Below are positions 54,478 to 63,262 of a stretch of 64,000 bases of DNA, piece after piece. The position numbers and the translations under genes are program-made. Each line of letters opens with the position of its first letter. Position 1 is the stretch's first letter. The notes under the pieces are model-generated. The model did no database searches and was not told the origin of the DNA. It worked only from the letters and a program-made list of their open reading frames with translations. Source of the DNA: a candidate division Zixibacteria bacterium HGW-Zixibacteria-1 (GTDB taxonomy: Bacteria > Zixibacteria > MSB-5A5 > GN15 > PGXB01); contig PGXB01000013.1 of the NCBI GenBank assembly GCA_002838945.1, positions 1 to 64,000 on the forward strand. The letters run 5' to 3'.

Positions 54478-55411
54478 CTTCCGGGGTAGTAAATTGAAAC
54501 GGCTACAAGAAATAAATCGAGCCAGGCATATATTTTCTATTACTTCGGCTATGCTGCTATTGTCGATTTTGTCGCCTGCCTCAGGACACGCCGTTGATAA
54601 TCAGAAGCTTCATACGTTTGTCAGCATTTTGCCCCAGGCATATTTTGTCGAGCGCATCGGCGGTGAATATGTGGATATCGAAGTAATGGTCGCTCCCGGT
54701 CAATCGCCCGAGACTTATGCGCCGACCCCGCGACAGATGTCCGACCTGGATCATGCCGAAGTTTATTTTGCCATCGGCCTTCCTTTTGAAAACCAGTTGT
54801 TGCGCAAGATCAGGGAGATATTCAGGGATCTTGACATTGTCGGTACCCAGAATGGAATAGCGTTAAGAGCGATGGAATCTCATGGGGAAGTGCATGAAGG
54901 GCATGAGCATGAGGCCGGCGCCTCTGATCCGCATGTCTGGTTGGACCCGATTGCGGTAAAAACAATTTCGAAAAATATATGCGATGAATTGACAAAACTC
55001 GATCCGGCACATCAGCCATATTATGAGAAAAATCTAACAATATTCCAGGCCGAATTGGACAGTATAAACGCGGCCATTACAGGCAGATTGGAGCCATACA
55101 AAGGGCGCCACATTTTTGTTTTTCATCCGGTTTACGGTTATTTTGCCGACCGCTATGGTTTGGAACAGACGGCGGTGGAAATAGAGGGCAAGGAGCCGAG
55201 CGCCAAACAGTTGGCTTCGTTTATCGACATGGCCCGGGCCGACAGTGTCACGGTCATTTTTGTTCAGCCGCAGTTCTCGACCAAAACGGCCGAGACAATT
55301 GCCTCTGCCATCGGCGGGACAGTGATAAAAGTCGATCCCCTGTCGCGCGATTACCTGAATAATCTGGGAAATATCGCCGACCGGCTGGCGGAAGGATTGG
55401 GGGGCAAATGA
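54464..55411 (+). CDS. znuA: Zinc ABC transporter, periplasmic binding protein
   Basis: This cluster A-I metal-binding lipid-free protein of about 315 residues has a signal segment (ITSAMLLLSILSPASGHA). It then reads FVSILPQAYFVERIGGEYVDIEVMVAPGQSPETYAPTPRQ. A His-rich acidic loop (HGEVHEGHEHE) precedes DPHVWLDP, which carries a metal ligand, as does FHPVYGYFADRYGL. The His-rich loop favours zinc over manganese. The start is uncertain: ATG 54464 overlaps the regulator, while TTG 54494 has GGGGTAG upstream. Its stop overlaps znuC's ATG. Confidence 0.9.
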   Translation: MARNNFRGSKLKRLQEINRARHIFSITSAMLLLSILSPASGHAVDNQKLHTFVSILPQAYFVERIGGEYVDIEVMVAPGQSPETYAPTPRQMSDLDHAEVYFAIGLPFENQLLRKIREIFRDLDIVGTQNGIALRAMESHGEVHEGHEHEAGASDPHVWLDPIAVKTISKNICDELTKLDPAHQPYYEKNLTIFQAELDSINAAITGRLEPYKGRHIFVFHPVYGYFADRYGLEQTAVEIEGKEPSAKQLASFIDMARADSVTVIFVQPQFSTKTAETIASAIGGTVIKVDPLSRDYLNNLGNIADRLAEGLGGK

Positions 55412-56166
55412 GCAAAAATCAGGTGGTCCGAATCGAAAATTTGACTTTCTCATATGACGGCGTCCCGGTTCTGGAAAGTGTCAATCTTACGATTGATGAA
55501 AATGATTTTGTCTGGGTGGTTGGTCCCAACGGCGGCGGCAAAACGACCCTGGTTAAACTGATTTTGGGTTTGTTGCAGCCCCGTTCCGGCAAAGTCGAGG
55601 TTTTCGGACGGCATCCGGCTGAAGTGCGCTCCCGAATCGGTTATATGTCTCAATTCGCGCGACTCGATCCTCAATTCCCGATAAATGTCATCGATGTGGT
55701 CCTGATGGGACGTTTGGGAAATGACCGGCGGTTGGGGCCATTCCGCAAAAGTGACCGGGAAATCGCCGAAAGCGTCCTTGATGAAGTCGGGCTGCTGGAT
55801 TTAAGCCGGAAATCGTTTTCGTCGCTTTCGGGCGGCCAGCAGAGGCGGGTTTTGATTGCCCGGGCGCTGGCGGTGGAGCCGGAGTTGCTCATTCTGGATG
55901 AACCGACGGCCAATCTTGACTTGCTGGTCGAAAAAGAGCTGTATGATCTTCTCCGCATATTGAATTCCCGGCTGACCATTATCATGGTTTCGCACGACCC
56001 GGCTTTTGTGAGCGATAATGTCGAACGAGTGGTATGCGTCAAACGCAAAGTTTCGGAGCATCCGACCTGCGAACTGGAGGGGAATTTTATCGGTGAATTG
56101 TTCGGCGGGGAGATGCGCCTGGTTCGGCACGACAAACATATCGGAAAGAGGAAAAACGGTGGGTGA
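55408..56166 (+). CDS. znuC: Zinc ABC transporter, ATPase
   Basis: The 252-residue ABC ATPase contains Walker A GPNGGGKTTLVKL, the signature LSGGQQRRVLIARAL, Walker B LLILDEPTANLD and the H-loop IMVSHD. Gly replaces Ala or Cys in the usual GPNGAGK, as in several metal transporters. It overlaps znuA by four bases and the start of znuB by eight, so the three are one translated unit. Confidence 0.95.
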   Translation: MSKNQVVRIENLTFSYDGVPVLESVNLTIDENDFVWVVGPNGGGKTTLVKLILGLLQPRSGKVEVFGRHPAEVRSRIGYMSQFARLDPQFPINVIDVVLMGRLGNDRRLGPFRKSDREIAESVLDEVGLLDLSRKSFSSLSGGQQRRVLIARALAVEPELLILDEPTANLDLLVEKELYDLLRILNSRLTIIMVSHDPAFVSDNVERVVCVKRKVSEHPTCELEGNFIGELFGGEMRLVRHDKHIGKRKNGG

Positions 56167-57010
56167 GTTTATTGATGCCCTCATGCATCATTCCTTCCTG
56201 CAGTATGCCCTTCTGACCGGGCTGCTGGCCAGTGTGGCCTGCGGCATTGTCGGGACCTATGTCGTAACACGCCGGATCACCTATATCGGCGGCGGAATCG
56301 CTCATTCCATTCTCGGGGGCATGGGCGTGGCATATTTTCTTTCGGTGGCCTATCGGTGGAACGGCTTGAAGCCCATGTATGGGGCGATTATTGCGGCCCT
56401 GCTGGCGGCAATAATAATCGGGCTGGTCAGTTTGAAATCCCGCCAGCGGGAGGATACAGTCATCAGTTCCATTTGGGCCATCGGGATGGCGGTCGGGGTT
56501 ATCTTTATTTCCCGAACACCCGGCTATAATCAGGATCTGATGAGCTACCTGTTCGGCAATATATTAATGGTGACCCATTCCGATTTGTGGCTGATTGCCG
56601 GCCTGGATGCTCTCGTTATAGTGATCGGGATACTTTTTTATAATCAATTCACGGCAGTCTGTTTCGATGAGGAATTCGCCCGGGTACGGGGTTTGAATGT
56701 CTCATTTTATTATCTTTTGCTTTTATGTCTGACTGCCCTGACGGTGGTAATACTGGTCACGGTGGTCGGAATCGTCATGGTCATTGCGCTGCTGACGCTT
56801 CCGGTCGCGGTGGCGGGGCATTTTACGCGAACCATGTGGGGGACGATGATCCTGGCGACGATTTTGTCGATTGTTTTTGTCGTAACCGGTCTGGCGGTAA
56901 GCTACGGCCCGAATCTTCCGGCCGGCGCGACCGTTATCCTTATCGCGGGTCTGGCGTATCTGCTGGTGGCGGTTGGAGCGGGGATTTATCGATCAGGCCG
57001 GAGAACATAG
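56159..57010 (+). CDS. znuB: Zinc ABC transporter, permease
   Basis: The 283-residue ABC-3 family permease has eight to nine hydrophobic segments and the family motifs VTRRITYIGGGIAHSILGGMGVAYF and ARVRGLNVSFYY. The GTG at 56159 is chosen because AGAGGA lies eight bases upstream and the product then begins GEFIDALMHHSFLQYALL, as is usual. A longer frame running back into znuC has no ribosome binding site. Confidence 0.93.
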   Translation: MGEFIDALMHHSFLQYALLTGLLASVACGIVGTYVVTRRITYIGGGIAHSILGGMGVAYFLSVAYRWNGLKPMYGAIIAALLAAIIIGLVSLKSRQREDTVISSIWAIGMAVGVIFISRTPGYNQDLMSYLFGNILMVTHSDLWLIAGLDALVIVIGILFYNQFTAVCFDEEFARVRGLNVSFYYLLLLCLTALTVVILVTVVGIVMVIALLTLPVAVAGHFTRTMWGTMILATILSIVFVVTGLAVSYGPNLPAGATVILIAGLAYLLVAVGAGIYRSGRRT

Positions 57011-57319
57011 AATCGGCAATTCTATAATATTTTCAGTTTAATTTGACCCGTCAAAAAATTGCTCAAAAACGGCTTTTGGCGCGTCTCTACCAAAAGAGAG
57101 GTAAAAACTGCTGAAATGTAGGGTTTATTCGCTTCAAAAAAAGCCGACGAGGGCTTGACAAACCGGTCGGATTATAGTAATTTTTCTGAACTTTTTGGCT
57201 GCATTTTGTTTGGCAGGCCGGGAGTTATGAAAATTGGTAAACACCGGGCATTGATGATTGGCTGGGTGTCCGGAGAAGGTCGAAAAAAGTTGTTCAGTTT
57301 TTTTAATATGGAGATGCGA
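57011..57319. other. Intergenic region before the porin gene
   Basis: This 309-base gap has no gene. A TTGACA at 57155-57160 lacks a good -10 at the normal distance. A short hairpin TCTCT-accaaa-AGAGA lies near 57093. I tested it by eye for a riboswitch and saw no convincing match. Confidence 0.5.
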
Positions 57320-58789
57320 ATGGGAGTTTTGAGGTTTTTTGCCTATTGTCTTATGCTTATCGTGTTGATATTACCCAGCGCCTTCGGCAGCGGGTTTACG
57401 TATGACGGACTGGGCGCTAAGGCAAGAGGTATGGGTGGGGCATTTAGAGCCCTGGCCGATGATTGGTCGGCGGCGTATTATAATCCGGCCGGGTATAATC
57501 TTATTCCGGACAATTACATTGCCGGGAACCTGGCCATTTTTGAAAATCGCTATACGGCGATTACCGATATCACCTGGGATGGGTATGAGTCCGGATTTTA
57601 TAACGGTATTGAGCTTTATAACGAACATGAGGTCCTGAATGTGCCTCAGGGCGCGATTGTGGCCCGTTTGCCGTTGCCGGTCCTGGGCGAGACCATGACG
57701 GGCTTTTCCATAATGCAGATTTTCGACCAGAATCAAAGCTGGGAGATGTTCGCCAATATACCCGTTTACAGCACGGCGGCGATTTCTCCGAAGCAGTTCT
57801 ACAATAATCTTGATGTCGTTGCCTTTCAGGTCACTGCGGCCAAAGGCTTTAAAGAGGATAAACTATCGATCGGCGTCGGCCTGTCGCTTCTCAGAGGCGA
57901 CCTGGCGTATAACAGCATGATTATCCATGATAATCCTTATGCTTATGTCGATGATCCCGACCTGTCGCAGATTGCCGATCGTCCTTACGACAAGATCCCG
58001 GAGTGGTATCACAATGACGGCCGCGGCTGGGGCTTCGGCTATCGGGCCGGAATGCTTTATCATTTTAATGATAATTTGAATCTCGGCCTGACCTTTTCCG
58101 GCCAGAGTTCGATCACTATAAGCGGAAAATCGGAATTCCTTTACTATCTCGGCAGCAATCCCAGTCTGGCCGAGAACTATTTCGATACGACAGAAGAGAG
58201 ATATTTTCTGGAAGGTAATATCATCGACATAACCGCCGATTTCGAGACCACTCTCAAGACACCCAATTCGGTCGGTGCCGGCATTGCTTATACGCTGAAC
58301 GAAAAGCTGACTCTGGCGGTGGACGGCGAGTATATCTTCTGGTCGCAGTTCGAAGGTTTTGAATTTACATATACCAATTATGTGGGACTCCCGCGTGCAA
58401 ACTTTACCCGGGCCAATGCATTGATGACGGGTGATATTACGGTTCCGATCGAATGGGATGACGCCGGGCGAATGATGGTCGGCGCCGACTATAAGGTCAA
58501 CAGCTATGCCGACCTTCGGGCCGGTTTTTCGGTCGATCAAACGGCGCTGAAAGAAGACACCTTTATACCGCAATTCATCGATTTGAATACGAAGTACAAC
58601 TATAGTATCGGTCTGGGGGTGGAAATCGGTTTCTGGCACCTTGATTTTGCGACCACCTATACGCATCACAAAGATCTCAATGTGCCGAATATGACCGATG
58701 TCGACGGCGATGGACTTATGGACAATATCTCGGCCTTCTACAAAGCCGACAGCTACCAGACAGTTCTTGGTATATCTTACAGATTTTAG
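57320..58789 (+). CDS. FadL/TodX-like outer membrane transport protein
   Basis: This protein of about 489 residues has a signal peptide (FFAYCLMLIVLILPSAFG). The N-terminal hatch sequence TYDGLGAKARGMGGAFRALADDWSAAYYNPAGYNLI is the OMPP1/FadL hallmark (N-P-A-G after an S/A-rich turn). The remainder alternates as beta strands, ending in YQTVLGISYRF with a terminal Phe. FadL proteins let hydrophobic substrates enter through the outer membrane. Start chosen at the third of three close ATGs because GGAG lies six bases upstream and the signal peptide is clean. Confidence 0.88.
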   Translation: MGVLRFFAYCLMLIVLILPSAFGSGFTYDGLGAKARGMGGAFRALADDWSAAYYNPAGYNLIPDNYIAGNLAIFENRYTAITDITWDGYESGFYNGIELYNEHEVLNVPQGAIVARLPLPVLGETMTGFSIMQIFDQNQSWEMFANIPVYSTAAISPKQFYNNLDVVAFQVTAAKGFKEDKLSIGVGLSLLRGDLAYNSMIIHDNPYAYVDDPDLSQIADRPYDKIPEWYHNDGRGWGFGYRAGMLYHFNDNLNLGLTFSGQSSITISGKSEFLYYLGSNPSLAENYFDTTEERYFLEGNIIDITADFETTLKTPNSVGAGIAYTLNEKLTLAVDGEYIFWSQFEGFEFTYTNYVGLPRANFTRANALMTGDITVPIEWDDAGRMMVGADYKVNSYADLRAGFSVDQTALKEDTFIPQFIDLNTKYNYSIGLGVEIGFWHLDFATTYTHHKDLNVPNMTDVDGDGLMDNISAFYKADSYQTVLGISYRF

Positions 58790-58800
58790 GAGGGCCAGTA

Positions 58801-60072
58801 ATGTTTAGAAAATTTGGTATAGTTCTCATGATTCTTACTGCCGCCCTTCTTTTCTTCGGCTGCAGTGAGCGCGAATCGAATATAGTGAAACCTGATCCCA
58901 ATATCCGCAATGGTTTCACCGGCGTTTACACGCATCCGGGTGGTCACCTTGAGTCCGACTACCTGTCTTTCACCATGTTCACTCCGGTCCGCAAGGTTCC
59001 GAGTATCAACCTGAAAGTCTATGTCCCGCCAAACTATGCTGCGACGGGTACTAAATATCCGGTTCTCTACCTGCTATCGCCTTTCCGCGGGAATGATTTT
59101 TATTATATCAACCACGGACTGGTGGCTATTGCCGACAAGATGATTCTCGAAGGTACCATCAAGCCGATGGTCATTGTCTGTATCGACGGTTCGGCCGGCT
59201 ACGGCGGCGTTTTCTATGGAGACAACTGGTTCAGCGGCAAATATGCCGAGGCGATTGGCTCCATTACGGGCAATTCATTTGAAGGCTCGATCGTCGATTA
59301 TATCGACGGCGTATATAATACTCTTGATTCCACGCGCGCTAACCGCGCCATCTCCGGTTTTGAGATGGGCGGCTATGGGGCGATGCGAATCGCGGCTATG
59401 TTCCCGGATAATTTCTCCTCGGTCAGTGCCATCTCGGCCCCGCTCGATTTTGACGGCGCCGGCGGCACCGGCGGTTTTGTGCCGCTCTTCAAGCAGGTAA
59501 TTCGGAATGCATCTCCGCTGGGCAACAGCTTTATCTCGATGGCCCAGTATCGTGATCTGGATACCGCTTACACCAATCCACTCCGCACCATGGTTATGGC
59601 AGCATCATGCGCCTTTTCGCCGCATCTGGATTTCGACAATGTCGTAACTCTTAATCCGCCGACCGCGCTCGATACCTTCTTTGTCCAGGATACTCTGACT
59701 TATCTCAACCCCGAAGGCGGCATCAAGTTCCACCTGCCGTTCGATACCGCCGGTAATATCCGCCAGGTCGTCTGGAACATGTGGCTGGATAACAATATGT
59801 CGTCGATTATCGAGGCGAACCCGGGATGTTTCGATGATATGGCCATCAAGCTGTTCACGACAAACGACGACGAATACGGTTTCAATGTTCAGACATACAA
59901 TTTTGCGAGCTGGCTCCAGGGCCACCTGAATATGCGCGGTATTTCCAGTGATATGACACCGGATAATTATGAAGGTTACGAAGATTATGAAGCCGCCCGC
60001 GGGCGATTCCTTTATGATATCCTGCCAGTGATCCTGAAATTCCACTCCGACAATTTCCCGGATCCTGACTGA
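58801..60072 (+). CDS. Esterase D-like lipoprotein lacking the catalytic Ser and His
   Basis: The 423-residue protein has a lipoprotein signal (LILTAALLFFGC) and an alpha/beta-hydrolase of the esterase D type (NLKVYVPPNYAATGTKYPVLYLL; ANRAISGFEMGGYGAMRIAAMFP). The nucleophile elbow is normally G-x-S-x-G; here it reads GFEMGG, with Glu188 in place of Ser. The C-terminal GGH position reads YEGYEDYEAA, so the His is also absent, while an Asp-like NDDEYG remains. It probably lost hydrolase activity and may bind a ligand. It lies 11 bases after the FadL-like gene and ends at a strong terminator, so the two form an operon. Confidence 0.82.
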   Translation: MFRKFGIVLMILTAALLFFGCSERESNIVKPDPNIRNGFTGVYTHPGGHLESDYLSFTMFTPVRKVPSINLKVYVPPNYAATGTKYPVLYLLSPFRGNDFYYINHGLVAIADKMILEGTIKPMVIVCIDGSAGYGGVFYGDNWFSGKYAEAIGSITGNSFEGSIVDYIDGVYNTLDSTRANRAISGFEMGGYGAMRIAAMFPDNFSSVSAISAPLDFDGAGGTGGFVPLFKQVIRNASPLGNSFISMAQYRDLDTAYTNPLRTMVMAASCAFSPHLDFDNVVTLNPPTALDTFFVQDTLTYLNPEGGIKFHLPFDTAGNIRQVVWNMWLDNNMSSIIEANPGCFDDMAIKLFTTNDDEYGFNVQTYNFASWLQGHLNMRGISSDMTPDNYEGYEDYEAARGRFLYDILPVILKFHSDNFPDPD

Positions 60073-60098
60073 GATTTTTATCAATGTTTCGTATATTT

Positions 60099-60133
60099 AC
60101 CGGAAGAGGCCGAAATCCTCTTCCGGTTTTTTA
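60099..60133 (+). terminator. Rho-independent terminator after the esterase-like gene
   Basis: A perfect 11-bp stem, ACCGGAAGAGG with CCTCTTCCGGT, is followed by TTTTTTATT. Confidence 0.9.
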
Positions 60134-60153
60134 TTAACAGATAAGGATATAGT

Positions 60154-60852
60154 ATGGAATATGATTTAATATCGATCGGGGCCCACCCGGATGATGTCGA
60201 GGTCGGAACCGGCGGGGTCCTGATTGATCTCAACAAGCGCGGTTATAAAACCGGTATCGTTTATCTGACGCATGGCGAGATGGGCACCGGCGGCACGCCG
60301 GAAATCCGGGCCGAAGAGTCGATCAACGCCGCCAGAGTGCTCGGCTCCGATCTGATAGAAACATTTGACTGGGGTGACTGCAAGCTGTTCGATACCTATG
60401 AAAGACGTACCGAGCTGGCCAACCTTATCCGTAAATACAAGCCGAAAATTATCCTGGCTCCGTATCCCTGTGTCGGTCACGGCAAGCGGCAGTCGCATGC
60501 CGACCATGTCGCGGCCGGGCAGATAGTCATCAATGCCGCCAATTATGCCACCTTGATAAAGATGCCGGTCGAAGGGGAGGTTCATCGCACCCAGCGTGTT
60601 TTTCATTATTTTCTGCCGCCCGGCCTGACGCCCAATTTCGTTGTCGATATCACCGAACATTTCGAACAATGGATCGAGGCGCTCAAATGCCATAAGTCGC
60701 AGTTCCTGAACCCCGAAAAAACGCGCGATTATATCTGGTCGCTGGAATCGATGGCGCGCGCCTTCGGACAGCAGGCCGGATGCAAGTATGGCCAGGGCTT
60801 CTATAATGTCGAACCGACGCGGATTGTTGATCTGTTCGATTTGGTGAAGTGA
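60154..60852 (+). CDS. bshB1: PIG-L/LmbE deacetylase, BshB1-like
   Basis: The 232-residue zinc-dependent deacetylase shows the N-terminal AHPDD, with metal ligands (residues 10-14), and the third ligand in SHADHV. EMGTGGTPEIRAEE and DWGDCKLFD match the BshB1 subgroup, which deacetylates N-acetylglucosaminyl-malate in bacillithiol synthesis. BshA and BshC are not in this window, so the pathway is inferred. Its free gene between two terminators suggests separate control. If correct, the cell has a low-molecular-weight thiol that might signal to the ZAS anti-sigma factor at 30.5 kb. Confidence 0.82.
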   Translation: MEYDLISIGAHPDDVEVGTGGVLIDLNKRGYKTGIVYLTHGEMGTGGTPEIRAEESINAARVLGSDLIETFDWGDCKLFDTYERRTELANLIRKYKPKIILAPYPCVGHGKRQSHADHVAAGQIVINAANYATLIKMPVEGEVHRTQRVFHYFLPPGLTPNFVVDITEHFEQWIEALKCHKSQFLNPEKTRDYIWSLESMARAFGQQAGCKYGQGFYNVEPTRIVDLFDLVK

Positions 60853-60878
60853 GTCATCTTACTATAAAAGTCAAAGAC

Positions 60879-60907
60879 AAGGCCGGACTATAAATATCCG
60901 GCCTTTT
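60879..60907. terminator. Bidirectional terminator between convergent genes
   Basis: A perfect 9-bp stem, AAGGCCGGA with TCCGGCCTT, is followed by TTTTG on the plus strand. It lies between the convergent deacetylase and acetyltransferase genes and can serve both. Confidence 0.8.
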
Positions 60908-60928
60908 GTATAATAATGAAAGGTGTCT

Positions 60929-62182
60929 TTAAAACTGTGTCCAGCAGACCGGTTTCTGATCCACCAGGAACAGACGATTGACCGTGTCCAGATGTTTCAT
61001 GTCCGAGATCTCGGTCAGGCCGTAATCATAAAGCGACCTGAAATCCACACATCCCATAAGCATCGAGGAGAACTCGGCAATATCCATTTCGATCCCGACA
61101 TGGAAGGCGCCCTTGTTTTTCAAAGCCGGCCGGCCATCGGCAAAATGCACAATATAATCCCCGGCGTTTTGGGGCAGGAAGCTGTCGCGGATGGCTATTT
61201 TAAGTTTAACATTCTGCCCGTTAAAATTATGTCCGGCCAGTACTGCGAACAGCCCGTTCATATCGATAATTCGATACATCAGACCGACGCCTTGGATGTT
61301 GCTTTCATGGTACACCGGGGCGGTCAAGTTTTGAGAATTATTGCGCGGATCGAACGGGAGGAAGTGGAAATTATCGTCGAGAAGATTAAATACCACGGCG
61401 TTGATTTGATCGGCCTGGGTGTGCAGAAAGGCCATCATTTCCATAAGAGCGTCGCGGTTTTCGTAAATAATCTGCTCGATTATAATATCATTGAGAATGA
61501 AATTGTCTTTCTTGAGGTTTTTGAATGAAAAGGCCATATAGCCGAGAATATTCTTTCCGCTCTTATATCCAACCATCCGCAGGTTGCGTCTTTCAAAACC
61601 GGGCAGTTCATGTTTCATCCGTTTCATCATTCCATGCGTTTTGGCGGCAAAGCGATTGTAACAGGCTTCCATGGCCGGGAAATCCCTGTTGGTCAGAAAG
61701 CAAATATGTTCGCGGGTTTTGCCGCGCGGCAGATCAGCCGGTCTGATACTGTATTGACTCAACTTGGGACCGTAGCCGTATCCCATTTTCCGATAAAAAT
61801 CGGGACGGAACGGATACAGCGCCGTCATGCTAGCGCCCTTTTCAAGATAATGCTGATGGAAAAATTCGATCAGTTCCTTGCACACCCGCTCCTTTTTATG
61901 ATTCAAATCGACCGCCACCAGACCGACACCGCCGACCGTGATACCGGTTTCGAACAAAGTCATATCAAAATCGAACAGGCGCATGCCGCCCACCAGCTCT
62001 TTGTCGCGAAACAGGCCGTATGACCTGATCTTAGGATCATTTCTTTCCAGCGTAAGGAGTCTTTCGCGGACGCGCTTTTTGTCTTCATCGGTATTCGGGA
62101 TGCCCATCCCGGGGTAGGCATTGGCGACGATGTCAATAAACTCCGCATAGCGCCCCGCAGTTATTCTTTTTATCGGGCTCAT
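60929..62182 (-). CDS. Eis-like GNAT acetyltransferase
   Basis: The 417-residue cytoplasmic enzyme has two GNAT-type halves followed by an SCP2-like C-terminal domain, as in Eis. Visible elements are VGGVGLVAVDLNHKKERVCKEL (acetyl-CoA loop), the substrate-side ALYPFRPDFYRKMGYGYG, and a terminal Phe whose carboxylate acts as base in Eis enzymes. Mycobacterial Eis acetylates aminoglycoside and other amines; the substrate here is unknown. It ends at the bidirectional terminator and is the last gene of a leftward unit. Confidence 0.82.
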   Translation of the reverse strand: MSPIKRITAGRYAEFIDIVANAYPGMGIPNTDEDKKRVRERLLTLERNDPKIRSYGLFRDKELVGGMRLFDFDMTLFETGITVGGVGLVAVDLNHKKERVCKELIEFFHQHYLEKGASMTALYPFRPDFYRKMGYGYGPKLSQYSIRPADLPRGKTREHICFLTNRDFPAMEACYNRFAAKTHGMMKRMKHELPGFERRNLRMVGYKSGKNILGYMAFSFKNLKKDNFILNDIIIEQIIYENRDALMEMMAFLHTQADQINAVVFNLLDDNFHFLPFDPRNNSQNLTAPVYHESNIQGVGLMYRIIDMNGLFAVLAGHNFNGQNVKLKIAIRDSFLPQNAGDYIVHFADGRPALKNKGAFHVGIEMDIAEFSSMLMGCVDFRSLYDYGLTEISDMKHLDTVNRLFLVDQKPVCWTQF

Positions 62183-62220
62183 AATTCTATTCTCTCCATG
62201 AATTGATTCCTCGGCAGCAT

Positions 62221-63219
62221 TTATTTTTTTAAATCTGAGATCACACGGCTTTCAACCCAGTAAATATTCGCCTGCCCATTGACGATACCATCCAATGTTT
62301 CTATGATACCGTTGTACTTACGCCTGGCAGATGAATAGGCGCTAAGCTGGCTGCGGCTGCTGGTAAAAAAGAAAAACCGGCCATCGGGTGAAACATAAGG
62401 ACAATAATCCAACGTCGGTGAATTGATAGCTTCACCCATATTGACGGCTTTGGTCCAGGTATCGTTATCAGACTTAAAACTCACATACAGGTCGCCGCCG
62501 CCCATATCATCGTCGCGGCCGTACGAGGTAAATATGATATAACTTTCATCGGGCGCGATAAAGGCGTTGAATTCATAAGTATCGCCATTATTAATCGAAT
62601 CGTTCAGCTTTTCCGGCGGTTGATATTGCCCGTCGATCAATCGGCTGCGGTAGATATCTTCGGTTTTTTCGTACTCGGCCGTAAAGTAAATGGTTCCATC
62701 GGCGGTAAGTGAAGGATAAAATTCGTCCTTATCGGTATTGATGGGCGCGCCGAGATTAACCGGCCTGCTCCATCCTGTTTCCTCTTTCTCGACATACCAG
62801 ATATCATAATCCTTCGGTTCGCCGGAGTCTCCTGTCGGCCGGTTCGAGACAAAATACAACCGGTTGCCGTCGGGCGAAAAGGCCGGTTCGAGATCGCTGT
62901 AGTTTCCCGAGAACGATGCGACTTCCGGCAAAGTCCAACGGCCGTTTTCCTGCTTAAGGCAGACCATGGCGTTGATCGGACGGGCGGACAACGTAAAATA
63001 GAATTCATTCCCATCCGGCGAGAAAGCGGCATCACGCTCGTTGAAACGGGTCGATACCAGACCGGGAGCGAAGATTTGAATGGTCTGTTGCGGCTCGGTT
63101 TGCCCGAGATATTTCCCGGCAAGTTTTGGTGCGGTATCATCTATTTTTTTAATGCACCCAGCCGAAAACAATAATATAAATATGCTTATACCAAGTTTCG
63201 CGGATTTAATAATAAACAA
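62221..63219 (-). CDS. PD40 beta-propeller lipoprotein
   Basis: The 332-residue protein has a lipoprotein signal (IFILLFSAGC) and repeated TolB/PD40-type motifs: AAFSPDGNEFYFTLS, PAFSPDGNRLYFVSN, PSLTADGTIYFTAEY, APDESYIIFTSYG and YVSPDGRFFFFTSS. Five or six blades suggest one propeller. It is probably a periplasmic or surface ligand-binding protein. It is placed just upstream of the Eis-like gene on the same strand. Confidence 0.83.
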   Translation of the reverse strand: MFIIKSAKLGISIFILLFSAGCIKKIDDTAPKLAGKYLGQTEPQQTIQIFAPGLVSTRFNERDAAFSPDGNEFYFTLSARPINAMVCLKQENGRWTLPEVASFSGNYSDLEPAFSPDGNRLYFVSNRPTGDSGEPKDYDIWYVEKEETGWSRPVNLGAPINTDKDEFYPSLTADGTIYFTAEYEKTEDIYRSRLIDGQYQPPEKLNDSINNGDTYEFNAFIAPDESYIIFTSYGRDDDMGGGDLYVSFKSDNDTWTKAVNMGEAINSPTLDYCPYVSPDGRFFFFTSSRSQLSAYSSARRKYNGIIETLDGIVNGQANIYWVESRVISDLKK

Positions 63220-63262
63220 TTTAACCTCCGATCATGACATATTCCCGAAGTCCGATAATATA

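Noticed and set aside
56018-56158. N-terminal extension of ZnuB inside znuC
   Set aside because: It would overlap znuC by 149 bases; the GTG at 56159 has a ribosome binding site and gives the standard length.
57155-57183. Sigma-70 promoter at TTGACA before the FadL-like gene
   Set aside because: At 16-18 bases spacing no hexamer resembles TATAAT; TATAGT lies only 13 bases away.
57011-57319. Riboswitch in the leader of the FadL-like gene
   Set aside because: Only a small hairpin is visible; no conserved core of a known riboswitch class was recognised.
57155-57319. N-terminal extension of the FadL-like protein
   Set aside because: The extra 55 residues precede a normal signal peptide with its own ribosome binding site and look like translated leader.
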